NCBI GenBank assembly: GCA_038380795.1
Contig: CM076266.1
Span: 47,576,425-47,640,424, forward strand
DNA length: 64,000 nt
DNA from: Pyrocephalus nanus
Lineage: Eukaryota; Chordata; Aves; Passeriformes; Tyrannidae
Direction: 5' to 3'
Below the pieces are notes generated by a model. The model worked only from the letters and a program-made list of their open reading frames with translations. It was not told the origin of the DNA and made no database searches. Below, piece after piece: positions 9,901-22,539 of this stretch (the stretch's first letter is position 1; each line of letters begins with the position of its first letter). Both the position numbers and the translations under genes were made by a program.

Positions 9901-12900
9901 CCCTGACTCATGCCATCAGTAATGTTAGAAAGTCCATAAGCCTTAAATCAAAATACAGTCTAAGTAGAACTACAATTCTGAGGCACTTGCATCTTCTGCA
10001 ACTACAGGGAACTTCTTTTACACCTTTTGTGTCCTCAGCTTAACTCCAGGGTTTATGTGGACTTAAGAAGTTGCAATCTTTATGGCTGTACGAGGTTCTC
10101 ACTTGGAAACCTCTGATGCTTTTTTCCTGGGATGGAGATACAAAAGACTTATCTGAATAAAGCATCATAATTGAGACCTGGTTGTCTGCTACCTATCTAG
10201 CTGTCTACCTGTGTAGAAAGCTTTTCACAGATAATTTCTTGTTTCTATTTCTCTGTAAAAAACATTTAAAGATCTTTCAGAAGTGTATTTCTATCCCAAA
10301 GAACTTTTCCCCTATTGAAAACATAAGGCCAGAACTACTACGTTTCCCAAACTCCAGTATCTTGCAACTCTTTTTGACTTTGGCATAAAACAGCTCTTTC
10401 TTATGTGAAAACTTTCAAATTGCTGCTGCAAAAATTGAACTGACTGCTTGAATAACATGGCCACCACTTTGATTTCCTGCAGTGGTGTCCTGCTTTCCAG
10501 TCCTCTCTTGGAGACTTAGTCCCATCTGGCCCGTCATCTTAAAAACTGAGTAAATAATATCTCCTCTCCAAACCACTTCTACCTTAATTTTTCCAAAGAT
10601 TCAGAACTTAATTGTCCTTTATTCAAGTTTTTCCACAAAACAACCCTTGACTAATTTTTTCTGTGTTGTCTTTTATGTACAGGAGGGCTCTTCCACAAAA
10701 TTTTATGAACACTCTTGATTATTTTTACTTTTAAATCTCCCCTTCTACTCATAACAAAATTCCTGGGGGTCAAAAAATAATGATAAAAAAGAAGACAATT
10801 TGGCCTGAATTAATCCTGCCTACTTTTAGATAATATTATTTAAATTAGGAGACTAATTACATTGGGTTGCCTTCATCTGTCAGTGATAAGAAGCAGTAAT
10901 CACCTTTAATATTGCCATAGGCAATAGTAACATGAACCTAGGGAAATAAAAGTGGGTATCTCACCTTCATAATTCCAGGCCTTGGTAAGCAGCTGGCACA
11001 TGGTGGCTAATCCATATTTGTTATTACGGTCATTCCACTCCAACTTGTCCTAACTCCATCTGTCTGAATCATAGCTGGTAATTGCCCTTATTAAAACTGA
11101 GTCATATTTGGGCTTGTCTTTGGGATTGCTCTGCAGAAGGGGCTGGGAGCTGCTGTTGAAATAATCTGAGTTCCAGAGATCTTCAGCAGAGTTTTGGCTC
11201 AGGATGTACATCTTAAATGGTTTTTATTTCTTGTTTCCAAACTTAATGCTTTTGAACATACTGAATGCTCACGAAGTTTAAATCCTTTCCATGTGATATG
11301 GGAACAGTGCAAAAACCTAATACATGCATGTTTTGTAGTTTTACACAACTCAGAAATGACCAGCCCTGTGAAAGAAAACATGTAATGCTGAAGGAACCAC
11401 TTTTTATTTCACATGGAAATATAAAATTTTTGTTCAGTTTCAGAAAGGAAAAGGTTATAAAGTTGAATCCAAGTTTCCTAGCTTCCAAGTTTCTATTAGT
11501 TCCAGATCATTTATGCCCTAGACATTTGTATAAGATATTTGCCTGGAATTTATACTGACTAGACAGAACAGTGCTAAACTAGTATTCCTTTTTGTTTGAT
11601 ACATTATTTGGAAAAGGAGATAAATCTTTCTTATTCTTCTGCTGAGATATAGCAGAAAAGAATGTGGTTCTCTGACAGAGAGAGTAAATATGTGTTTATG
11701 TGAGAATTTTATCACATCTCAAATTTGGGAAGGAGAAGACAGAAATGGAAGAAATGTCATGGAAACACCTGTGGTTACAACTACGTACGTGTGTAACTAC
11801 ACCATCACTCTAGTGGAAACAGACTTTTAGCAGTTTACTACATCCTCATGCTCTACATTTATCCACTGTCCTTATTTTTCATTTTTTTAGGTAACAGAAT
11901 AATTAGAGGCACATCCATAATTTATAGAAAAATATAATATACAGAAAAAGGGCTGGGTTTTGGCTGTAGACCTGAGTAGCTCGTTTTCTTATTGTTACCT
12001 CTCCGTGTAAACTATCCACCCCTTTTCAGTCTTTTTGGGTGAAATTTGCTTGATGACTAAATATCATAATTACTTGAAGATCAAATTTCAAAATTCAGAA
12101 ATCATTTCACTTCAGGAGGTTTAACACTGATAGATGGTGTTCTGGAAAACACCAAACTTGAATTTTCCACTAAGTCAAGGGTTTTCTCTTTCATTTAGGC
12201 CAGGCGAATCAGGATTTCCCATGAAGTTAATGGTAAAATAACACAGCATATAAGGGTTTTCCCCATTAGCCAAACATTAAAATATTTACCTAGACTTTGA
12301 AGTTGCAGTGGCATAAGAATGAATGCCACTGCTGTCAGTAAGTTTTTGAGATGTGCTGCACACACTGCATTGAAAATGTCTGTGCTTGGGCATATCTTCA
12401 TGTTCCTGATGATGGGCTTGGCAACATAACAAATTGAAGAGCTGTGGTGTTGGCCAGTTCTTTCACTAGATGGCAATGAGAACGAGGTGCCTTTGGTGAG
12501 GGTCTGTTGTGCTTTCCACACTGCAGAAATCACCTAATTTTTGACACCTGCTGCAGTTTTACAGCCACCTGTGCTTTTTTGGGGTGCAATTCAGGTGTCT
12601 GATCCAATGATTCCTGTTTCCCTAAAATTGTCTGAGCTCAGTAAAACAAAAGGCAAGCCCAAAACTGGGAAAACAACCTAACAGTTATTTCTAGGTGGGC
12701 AACAAGTTAGATGCAGACAGGGATAACGTAGTCATCAATTGCCCTTAGACATAAGACTGGCTTTATTTTGATTTTTGGCAACAAGTTTTAAACTAGGCAA
12801 GTTACACAAACAGCTTCGAATTCTACCTGTGTCTTTTTCCTATTGTTGCGATTGAGTGTCTGAGTGAAGTCTCTTTCAAGTGAGGCTTCTGCCTATTTCT

Positions 12901-15900
12901 TCAGTGCATTGTTTGTGTGGTTGTTTCAGTATGTGATTACTCCAGGGCTTTGGTCCATTTTGATGACCACAGCCCCCTGAGGGTGAGAAGGAGACAAACA
13001 GTGTCTAAACATGCAGATAAATCATGACACTCCAGTAAGCATATCAGCCATTATATATCACCAGATGCATGCCAGCTTCTCCTGGTGCATGACAGCGAAG
13101 CTAGGAGACTGGCTTATCTGATGCAATTTAAACTATGCAATGCAAGTGGCTTTCATGATAGAGCTGAAGTTCTACAAGGACTGCCATGACCATGTGTTCC
13201 TGTGCTAAGGTACCATTTTATCCATGTGTACTCTAAGCATATCACTATGTGGAGAATAAACTTTAAACATGCAAATCAATAAACCATTCACTAATCTGAA
13301 ATTCGAAAGAAAGTAGGATATGAAACAGACTTATGAAATTGGACTAAAAAATCCTGACAACTCACAGTCCAAAAATAATTGATTTATCAGACTGCATTCT
13401 TTCCTCTATGCTGAGGGAAAATCTCTAGGAAATATATTTCTTGAAAGATCTTCCCCTGTTTCTGTTTGTGCCAGAAAAGAAACAGTAATAACCTTTCTGG
13501 TGGCTTCCTCTCAGTCTCAAACTCTGCAGACAAAATTATTTAATGATGTCTATATTCATTGTTTCCTTTGTAGTTGGAGAAATCCTACTGCTGGCTTTTC
13601 ACTCTTTTTACTCTCTGCAAAGGATGCAGTGTCCAGAGCTATTTATTGTATGTGAAGATGTGCACCTATTTTTTTCAGCTAATCCATTTTCTGTATTTCT
13701 GAACATATAATGAACTTTTTATACCTTCTGGGGAGAGATGAAAATATTGCAGAAATATTTGATCTTTGATACTGCATCCTATCTTTAGCCAAAGGAAAAC
13801 AAGTGGTGGGACTCCAAGAAAGATGATTTTAATTATTTTTTTTGGTGAAGCCTGATTAATAAGTATGTAAAAGTGGTGATCTTATTGCTATTATTTTAGA
13901 TCTCTCACTTTCCAATTAAAAATATCTTCGCAATTCATTTCAGGACATTTATCTGATGGTGTTGGTAATGATGTTGATCAGACCTCAGAAGGGAGTGGGA
14001 GAATAGCTAGTCCTGCTTTAAATGGTTACAGGCAGGAACACAGCTTCCGTCTACTGAGATCATCCCATTTCCAGGGCAAAGGTAGTTTTGTCTTATCCTT
14101 CTATTTCTCTCTTTTGAGCCCACTGTAATTATGGTGGACATTTGCATAGCACCCAGAACATGGAAAAGGCAATTATAAATAACTAAAATTTGAGCTCATT
14201 GAGCTTTGAATAAGCAAAATTCATTAAGTAAACTGACATAAATCTCAAAGGATTCAGCACGCACTTTGAATGTTTCCAAAATTAAATCTATTAATTAAAG
14301 TAATTTAACTTGAATTGGGAAGCAGTGCTGCAGCAATACAACTTCCAAAATGAACACTATTTAGTTGTGTAACTTGGTTTAATTAGATAACATTCTATAT
14401 CATTGTATTTATAGTAATGATGTTGGATGGTTTGATTGAAACAATCGTTTGTTCATATGAAAGACAATACTTTTACTCCTTTCAAAATTACCTTTTCTCC
14501 AGAAAGGTTGTGACAAGAAATTGCCCTTGCCACTCTTAACATACAAAACAACAGAGCCCCACCAGACTTCTCTCTCCCTGAGTTCAGGTCCTCTGATGCA
14601 CAAAAAAAAAGTTGCAATAACCTTTTACTGAATCTTATTTATTAGCACCTAATTTTTAAAATGATAATTACAGATGAATGAAAAGCATGAACAATTTTAA
14701 CTGATGATTAGCAGCATTTATATGCCAGTGAAAAAAAACCCCACAATATGCCAAAGAAAATTAAGTTTATCTGGCTTTTCCACTTGTCTTGCAAATCATC
14801 TACAAATTAATAACCACTGCCAGTTTCATGAAACACTGTCAATCATCATGATGACTTGCTGCTGTTGAAAGAAAAATGAGGGTATAATCAGGTTTTATAG
14901 GAATTTTCTATTCAAAAGCAAGCACAGAAGGGGAAGGCAAGGCAAAACAGTAGAAAACACTTACACCAGCTTTTAGTTAATCAACAAAACTATTATTTAG
15001 CTTATACCACCAAGGGAATTTGGCTACATCAAAATGAAATTCAACATAATAGACAACAGTTTACCAAACAAATTGGTAACCAATTATTCTAAAATATTAA
15101 TGTAAAATATCTTTAACAGGATCACTAAATCTCAGTCATTAAAAACTACTGTGGTTTAAAAGCTTTTGTGAAAATTAAATCAATGTCATTATTAATTATT
15201 AATAAGAAATATTTGATTGTGAAATCAAATTAAATATTAGCCTCCTGCCATTTTCCATCCAGTGAACATTGAAGCTTTGTGAACTACCATATCCTCTAAG
15301 TATTAAGTTTTACTCATACTAGGGTTTTTTTAAAGTTTCAATGTTTATAAATCAAGGTGATGTCTCAAGATTTTTTGCTACTGTAAACAATGGATGGACT
15401 ATTCACTTTTCATCAATGCATCGAAAAATTATCCTTTATGGTGGGGAGGCAACCTCTGGCATTTGATGCATATTTTAGGAAAGGGCTACTTACACGAACA
15501 ACACAGTAATTATCTGAGTGAAGAAGTTCTATCCTTTCCATTATGTTGAAATACATCTTTATTTTTCTGTTTCCAGCTCTTTTTTCGTTTCATTCAGTTT
15601 CATTCTAACAGGTCATCAGTACTTTTAACCAAATGTCTGAAACTAATGAGAACCATTTCCAGTACAGTCACCATTGTATTAATGGAGACCTAGAAAAGAG
15701 TACTCACTGTTGAAGAAGGAATGCTTGACAACAAACAGATATTTCATTTATAATGAATGATTTGTTATGTTGAACTTAGTCACTCCCGCAGGGCATTAGT
15801 CTCTCAAATAGCACTATGACCAAATTGTAGCAAGTGTTAAAATTTGGAAATTGCACTATGATTTTATATTACATGTTACTAGAGTTCCCCAACAATTCCA

Positions 15901-16516
15901 GCCAGCACAGCATGTATGAAAACATCAGTTTAGATATTGCCTACCAGAACGATGCAGTGGCCTTGATAGTGTATTTATAGTGATGTGTTGACTTGTAAGT
16001 TTATGTGTAGGAACCAAATCTAATAAGTCTAAATTATTTTCATTACAAACTTGCTCCATTTATAACTAAATATTTTACTGGTTAAGCCTCAAAATTCCAG
16101 TTGAGTTCTGATTCTTCAACAGGTAACCCAGGTTTGTCTGGGTAGGATTTATATCCACCTAGCCTCAAGTATCATATCTGAATCAGCCACCTTGGAAGTA
16201 CCCGCCTGGTGAGCCCCAGAAGGCGAGAGCAATGCAGGCTCAATTCTACATGATTGAATGTGTGTAATTCTAATATTCCCAATAGGTGCTGTGCCTACGG
16301 AAATTCTGGTCACTTGGAAAACACTTCTGTTGATATATAACAAGTTCTGCTTATTCATCATTGTAAGAAATGACTGAGAAAGAAGTTGAGCAGCTAAGGA
16401 CTTACTAATGATCAAATCTGTTGAGTAACACACTTCAGCATTTACATAATGACTTTCCATGAGACCTTGATCTGAAGGGACAACCATAGAAAAAAATCAC
16501 TGGAAAAAGGACTGTG
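6975..16516. other. Long stretch of apparently single-copy noncoding DNA
   Basis: I see no recognisable transposon, RNA gene or coding exon in these 9.5 kb. The largest open frames (12195-12533 and 16149-16487, both minus, 112 codons each) show no domain or conserved motif. AT-rich blocks with homeodomain-type sites (for example ATTAATTAAT at 8776-8785) and TAATTA-rich tracts around 15180-15240 may be regulatory, but that is not shown by the sequence alone. Confidence 0.5.
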
Positions 16517-16563
16517 AATAATTTTTTTTTTAATTCTTTTTCTTCCTTTTTTTTTCTTTGCAG
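16517..16563 (+). repeat. Polypyrimidine tract ending in a CAG, just 5' of a CR1
   Basis: There are about 40 bases of nearly pure T/C, ending TTTCTTTGCAG at 16563. It has the form of a strong 3' splice acceptor, but may just be a simple repeat next to the CR1 truncation point. Confidence 0.6.
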
Positions 16564-16574
16564 CAATTATCAGG

Positions 16575-17743
16575 GTGATAAAGTGAGTAAGAATTGGTTG
16601 TGAATGTAGTCTACCTGGACCTCAGTAATGCCTTTTGTCTCACACAGCATTCTCCTGAAGAAGCAGGCAGCCCATAGCTCGGAGAGGTGTAGCCTTTGCT
16701 GGGTTAAAAACTGTCTGAACGTCTGGACCCAGAGGGTGGTGGTGAATGGTGCCACAACCAGTTGGTGGTCAGTCCCAAGTGGGGTTCCCCAAAGTTCAGT
16801 ATTGGGGCCAATCCTCTGTAATATCTTTGTCAGTGATCTGGGCAAGGGGATCAAGTGCACCCTCAGTAAGTTTGTGGATGACATCAAGCTGAGCAGGAAT
16901 GTTGATCTGCTGGAAGGTGGAAGGGCTCTGCAGAGGGATCTGGACAGCCTAGATCAATGGGCTGAGGCCTCCTGTATGAGGTTTTAGAAGGGCCAAGTGC
17001 TGGGTCCTGCACTTTGGCAACAACAACCCCATACAGTGCAGCAGGCTGGGGAAGAGTGACTGGAAAATGTCCCGGCAGAAGAGGATCTGGGGGTTTGGTC
17101 GACAGTTGTCTGAACATGAGCCAGCATGTGCCCAGGCGGTAAAGAAGGCCAATGGCATCCTAGCATGTATCAAGAGTAGTGTGGCCAGCAGGACTAGGGC
17201 AGTGATTGTCCCTCTGTAGCTGGCACTGGTGAGGCCACACCTTGAATACTCTGTCCTGTTTTGGCTCCTCACTTCAAGAAAGACACTGAGGTGCTCCAGA
17301 GAAGGGAACAGAACTGGGGAAGAGTCTGGAGAGTAAGTCATATGGGGAGCATCTGAAGAAGCTGGAGTTGTTTCATCTCTAGAAGAGGAGGCTCAGGGAA
17401 AACCTGAGGAAAACTCAGGGAAAACTCTTTACAGCTCCTTACTATCTGAAAGGAGGTTGTAGCAAGGTGAGCGTCCCAGGCAATCAGTGACAGGACAAGA
17501 GGAAATGGCCTCAAGCAGTGCCAGGGGAGGTTCAGGTTGGACATCAGGAAGAATTTCTTAATTGAAAGGGTTTTCAAGCATTGGAATGAGCTGTGAAGGG
17601 AAGTGGTGGAGTCACCACCCCTGGAAGTGTTCAAGAAACGACTGCACGTGGAACTTACTGCTATGGTTTATTTGGCATGATGGTGTTTGGTCAAAGGTTG
17701 GACTCAATAATCTTGGAGATCTTTTCCAACCTAATTATTCTAT
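16575..17743 (+). mobile_element. CR1 LINE, 5'-truncated, plus strand (longest in window)
   Basis: This is a non-LTR retrotransposon remnant holding the C-terminal part of ORF2, from reverse-transcriptase motif A (a [12 protein letters not shown] stretch at about 16610) through the thumb and C-terminal region to the 3' tail. The 3' end has the CR1 signature GGTTGGACTCAATAATCTTGGAG, followed by ATTATTCT units. CR1 moves by target-primed reverse transcription and is usually 5'-truncated, as here. Internal deletions are visible at about 17300-17440, where several CR1 blocks are shortened. It is dead, with nonsense and frameshift changes throughout. The left boundary is uncertain by about 20 bp. 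Confidence 0.93.
16600..17690 (+). pseudogene. CR1 ORF2 reverse-transcriptase remnant
   Basis: The clearest piece is the open frame at 16628-16987. In its translation, residues 51-61 read [11 protein letters not shown] (RT motif B; the usual CR1 form has GS in place of SS). Residues 82-85 read FVDD, the catalytic motif C that is FADD in most CR1 copies, so both catalytic aspartates are kept. The frame stops at a TAG (16985-16987) where the family has an asparagine codon, and a one-base gain follows within about 8 bp. Later segments match the family in other frames: the NGILACI-like region at about 17150 and the [14 protein letters not shown] region at about 17530. There is no endonuclease domain, because the element is 5'-truncated before motif A. 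It is not functional. Confidence 0.9.
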
Positions 17744-17769
17744 TATTCTATTCTATTCTATTCTATTCA
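17737..17769 (+). repeat. ATTCT microsatellite grown from the CR1 3' tail
   Basis: Two ATTATTCT units of the CR1 tail pass directly into about five ATTCT pentamers. The simple repeat thus appears to have expanded from the normal CR1 3' 8-mer, which usually has only two to four copies. Confidence 0.85.
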
Positions 17770-18084
17770 TAATAAAAAGAAATTTTCGCCAGATGAGATG
17801 CTTGGCTTAGATTCTCACACAGATTCTGTCAAAACTGAAATAACAAAATACTGAAAGGATATCTAAACATAGGTTATGGCCTCATTCCTCACAGAGAACT
17901 AGCATTTTATTTGGAGGGATAAAAAAACCCTGGTATACAAATGAGTGTCAAATAATTCCAGCGTCAACCTCCTTTAACACTGGCCAGCTGTGGGGAGGAA
18001 GGAGTTGAAAGCCTAAGATTGTTGAGGAGAGAATTTAAGGTAGGTTTTAGAGTTGTTTTTCCTCAAAGGTGCTAAGAATATTCA

Positions 18085-18458
18085 GTGTGGGAAATTTCAC
18101 ATACTGTGGTTGCTTTTGGGTTGTTTTCCATCTTCCCTGAGAAGTGGAGTTATTGCAGAAAATAACAGGATGTTGTGAAAAGACTTAAAACATTCTTTAC
18201 AGGCCTAGGCCTCTCAGTGGGGGGAAATAGAGGTAAGAAGATTGAAGGTTGTAAAACACAGTCTTGTGGAGTAATGTGTGTGTGACAGGTCCCTTGTTAT
18301 GCAGAGCCCAAGAACATCCCCCCTCCCTTGCACCTTTTTGCTTCTGCTAAACTTGAACTAGCTTAGAGTGTAATGTCCCTGTCTGCCAGGGAAACGATGG
18401 AATAAATCTGTTCTTCACACCGCAGCTGTGGATTTCAATCGCTTTGGTTACCTGTGTA
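18085..18458 (+). mobile_element. Possible solo LTR, plus strand (boundaries uncertain)
   Basis: A G/T-rich segment starts GTGTGGGAAA and contains an AATAAA signal at 18401-18406. About 50 bp of U5-like sequence follows (a CTTCACACCGCAGCTGTGG block and then GGTTACCTGTGTA). The hexamer TATTCA occurs on both sides (18079-18084 and 18459-18464), which would fit a 6-bp target duplication. The expected TG...CA ends are not exact, there is no clear TATA box and I cannot name a family. Treat it as a candidate only; it could be unique sequence with a chance polyadenylation signal. Confidence 0.35.
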
Positions 18459-18464
18459 TATTCA

Positions 18465-20384
18465 ATTTGTACACCAGTACCTAGCTTGTATAGCAAGTTG
18501 GGCAGGTTATATGGGCAGAATTTTCCTGATTTCAGACCAGCATAGATCCTTGAAACTTGTTTTAACATTTGCTGTATTTTGTTTCTTAGCACAATACTTC
18601 ACATGTATCTTCACTGCATTTCATCTAGCTGCTTTTGAACCATGTCATGTGAATTTTGCTAGATGAAACCTTTATAAATCATGCTCTTTTTCCATTACCT
18701 GAGCTGCTGATGAAAATATAACCATTGTGACTCTAGCTGGGAGCTTTGTGGAGCCTCACATAAGGCAGTCTTCCAGTTTGAAATCAAACTCCTCTACAAC
18801 TGCTCTCTGTGCATCTGTTTTTATGATTGTTCAACTCAGATCTCTTTGCTACATCGCCAGCACCTCTGCTTAGGTCCAAATATATGAGATGTGCTACTGA
18901 CACCTTTCCAGCTAAGCTATTTACTCTGTAAAGAAAGAAGTTGTTTTGACTTTGTTTGATTCTGATGAACACATTTAAGATCTTGATTTACTCATTATTC
19001 TCTAAATACTTGTAACTTGACTGTTTAACAGTTCCATTTAATCAGGTGACTATCTGGCAGACTGTGCTTTGCTCTCAAGCATATTCAAGGTGGCATCTAA
19101 TTATGACAAGAAAATGCTAACACAGGTGTCACTGTCTGCATGGATTGAAATAGGTCATGCTGTAACTAGACCAACTACTACTGAGTAAGCTTCCCTGGGC
19201 ATCTGCTGGTGGGTCTGATGGGTGCCCTGTTGCGTCATGCAGACCTACCTATTTTTTTGGAAACCAGGTCAGGAATCTCCAACATGTTTGTCTCCTTCTG
19301 GAGAATCTGCCTCCCTGAGTCCAGCAAGAACACTGGTGCACAGCCCTGACCACATAAGGATTCCCCATCAAGAAATACACATAAACAAGAAAATGAAAAA
19401 TACAGTAGAATAGTGTAGTGGCAGGAGCTGGTCAGTGCAAGAGCAGCCACAGCAACTGCTCCTCAGGCATATTCTTTGTGAGTAAAAACAGTTTTAAACT
19501 GCTGAAAACCAAAAAGACCTTGAATCCACTCCTAGACTTTTTTCCTAAAGGATGCATTCACAGTTCAGCACAGATTCCAGTATACCATACACTTTGCAGG
19601 AAGACCAGTTGGGGGAAAAAGTGTTCTCTTGTGGTCAACTAAACTATAGAACCCAAAGGAAACAAGGCAAATAACTAAATTATCTCCAAAACATTTTCAA
19701 GTCATTCAGTTTCCTTAGGTGATGGCCGTACTGATGGCCGATGATGTGCTACACCAAATGAGAATATCTGAAAATTACCCTGGTTATCTGCTATGGCCTG
19801 AAGGTAGTCTTTCAGACACTGTGACATTTCCCAGAAAAGTAAACAAGGGAATTCCAAATGGCTGACACATTTTTAATGGAAAGCATCTGTCTCTGAATAC
19901 AGCTAATTTCTGCAACCCAGAGAAATGTTACAAAACATCTGCCTTTTTTCCATGTAGACACAGTATCCTTGCTAATATTTTATTAAAAACCTTCCTTTCC
20001 ATATGCAAAAATATGATCTATGTCTTAAAGGGGATTTTCTGTTTTCCTTGCTGCCAAAGAACTTCTGTAGCTTTGCAAGTATGCAACAGATCAGTAAAGC
20101 ACTAATAGTTTATTTAGCGTGCACATGGTAAATACCTGAGGTTTCCTTTTGCACCTTTTGCTTGCATTTCTGAATGATATTTGAGTAAAAAGGACATGGT
20201 TTCATATGTTTTAGAGAATGAAAACATTTTAAAGTTCTCTGTAGAATCCATAAAGTACTGATTGTGGTGTATTGCAGACCTCCATGTATACTATAACAGC
20301 TTTAAGAATGGATCTCCTGTGAACTGCTCTGTGTCATTAGGTGGCACTGTACAGCAATGCTGACAGTTTTAAGACTTCCTCAGC
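18465..20384. other. Unannotated noncoding DNA
   Basis: No repeat or gene is recognised. There is a short local repeat of CTGATGGCCG-like units at 19720-19745. Confidence 0.5.
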
Positions 20385-20540
20385 TCAAAAGGGACCTTTT
20401 TGATGCTCTAATCTGACTTCCTACATACTGTAGGCTATAGAAATCCAACAAGGAATTCATGCCTCACTCCAATAGTGTGCTTCAATAAAAGCGTATTTTT
20501 AGATATAGGTTTTGACCTCAAGAAAAATTAAAACAAACAA
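20385..20540 (-). mobile_element. Ancient CR1-like 3' end relic, minus strand
   Basis: On the plus strand the stretch reads AAGGGACC...TGAT...TCTAATCTGACTTCCTACATA...CTGTAGGCTATAGAA. It follows the antisense 3' end of old amniote CR1 elements (AAGGGACCATTGTGATCATCTAGTCTGACC-type consensus). The match continues through a CTCCAATAGTG block and an AAAGCGTATTTTTAGATATAGG block, also present in order in that consensus. It is much more diverged than the other CR1 copies here, so it probably predates the bird radiation. The far edge (about 20540) is approximate. Confidence 0.6.
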
Positions 20541-22539
20541 ACAATGCAAATTTCCCTTTCTGATAGCAGAAAACAGTTTGTGTTCCAGATCTTAATCTCT
20601 CTGTTACATAATTTGGGCCTCTTAAACACTACTGAGACAAAATATCTCTTTAAATTCAGGGTAAACAAAAGGATGCATGTTCCCAGCACTGCAGTAAAGA
20701 AGACCAGCATTAAATTCAGCATGACATTCTTATTGTCTCTCTACAGCAGCACCTGTCTCAGCAAGGAGCATTTGCTTTTTATGAATGCTGGTACTCTTAC
20801 ATCCCTACAATTTCAGTTTCATTTAAACCACTTTTACTTTTGACTGACTTTATCATCTCCTGCCTGTCCTTTCTGCTAACAGCCTATTTTCTACTAGCTA
20901 TGTAGGAGGTTGTGGCATGTCAATTTTTTAATTCGATTCCCCCAAGTGTGGCTGCACACAATTTTCACTCTTCATAATGGCATTAGGCAGTGACTTCGTG
21001 CTTTCCACCTAAAACTCTGAACCTTCATGCAAAAAAGTAGATGAAGTTGTGTATATGCTTTTATATATCACTGTTTTATATATGCAGTCAGGGCCCTGTC
21101 TTTACATTACTGCATTACAAGAGTGTAAGGTGTGAGCTAAAATTTCTTCAGTTTTGTAATAAATTCAGATTTTTCTGTACTTGCTGCTAGTCTCCAACAA
21201 ACACTTCTTGTGAAAGCTGGTTAAGAGTGTTTATGGATAAAGTTATAGTAGGAAATTTGAAGAGTTGGTTCCTTGGGTAGCAGATGATGAGCCAGCAGGA
21301 CACCACGGGCTCCGCAGCTCAGTAGCAGCCAGAACCACCTCCAGCCTTAGCCTCATATGACTGCCTGGGCCAGCCTTGATGTCTAGATGTCAGAGGTGCT
21401 TCAAAAAATGGCTTTTGGGTGCAATGATGACCAAAAGGCACTTGCTGGTGTGAGCAGAAAAAAAGACTGTAACACTTCCTTCCATACTCAAGAAAGAGAG
21501 ATTTGGTATGTATCTATATATAAACAAGACCCATCAGTGAAATCAGACTGAGTCATAAAGCAGTTCTTCCTAAACTGAGATAAGCTGTAAAACCAGCCAA
21601 AATAAAGAGTCAATATTTTACAATAGACATGTTTTAAAAAATACTTTTAAAAGTGGTTTCAAAATGGGAAGATCAAGGCATGCCCTTCTGGGATGATAAG
21701 ACCCAGAATATTTCCGGAGTTCTAGGCTTTTCTTTTTTCAACCAGAAATTAATTTTCTCAAAACTGACATGTACCAAGATATAATTATATTGCCCATTTT
21801 GAAATGCTTTGTTAAGTTGCCCACCAAGTCTTACTTTTTTTCCTGAATATTTTAGATCTTTCATGCTGGGTTAACCCAGCTTTTATGGCCTTCTTACCTA
21901 CCAAGTGAAGAATCGTCTTTGGTTTTGTATCCAGAAGAGGTGAGAGGGGTTCCTCCCACTGCTGATTAGCAAGGGAAATCAAAAGACTTTGAGTTCCATT
22001 TTTAATTTCTTCCCGTGCCTTTTCCAGAGCCACAGTCTATTTTTATATCAAGTCCCTGTGGGTATTTCTGAGCTAAGCAAATACACATTCAGAGCTTGCT
22101 TATCATCAGTAATGAAGTAAAGGTCAATCTTTATATGAAGCCAGTGCTTGTGACTGTCAGAAAGAAAAAAGGGCTTGTAGCATTTAACATCAAAAGTAAG
22201 AGATGCAAATACAAAGGTGTGCTAGGAACAAACACTCATTCTTTCACTGGAATTAAAAATGGAGAACTTGTGAGAGCCAAATCAGACTCTCTGGGTTGTC
22301 TCTGTGATACCTAGTTCTGGAAAAGCGCTCCACCCAAGGCTCTGGTATTTTCTGGCGAGTTCTACTCACAAAAAGAAAACTCAACAGGTTGCATTTTCTG
22401 GAGGAAAAAGCTGTCAGCGTTGTCAAAGAATTAAGGCTGAAAGCATAACAGGAGAAAAATAAAGTCTGATAAAAAAAAAAAAAGAGCTCATCTAGATCAT
22501 CCTTGTGATACAGAATCTTATAGTGATCCAGCACATTTA
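20541..22539. other. Unannotated noncoding DNA
   Basis: No gene or mobile element is recognised. A 13-base A run (22471-22483) follows an AATAAA by 7 bp, but the sequence upstream resembles no known transcript. Confidence 0.5.

Noticed and set aside
10080..10200. Possible LTR U5 (AATAAA at about 10157, then an AATTGAGACCTGG stretch)
   Set aside because: The polyadenylation signal alone is not enough. I found no matching TG...CA ends or target duplication around it.
12195..12533. 112-codon minus-strand open frame
   Set aside because: No family resemblance and no splice or polyadenylation context; consistent with chance.
16570..16887. 105-codon minus-strand open frame
   Set aside because: It is the shadow of the CR1 frame carrying the FVDD motif on the plus strand.
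16949..17341. 130-codon minus-strand open frame
   Set aside because: It is the antisense of the CR1 reverse-transcriptase remnant, which reads correctly on the plus strand.
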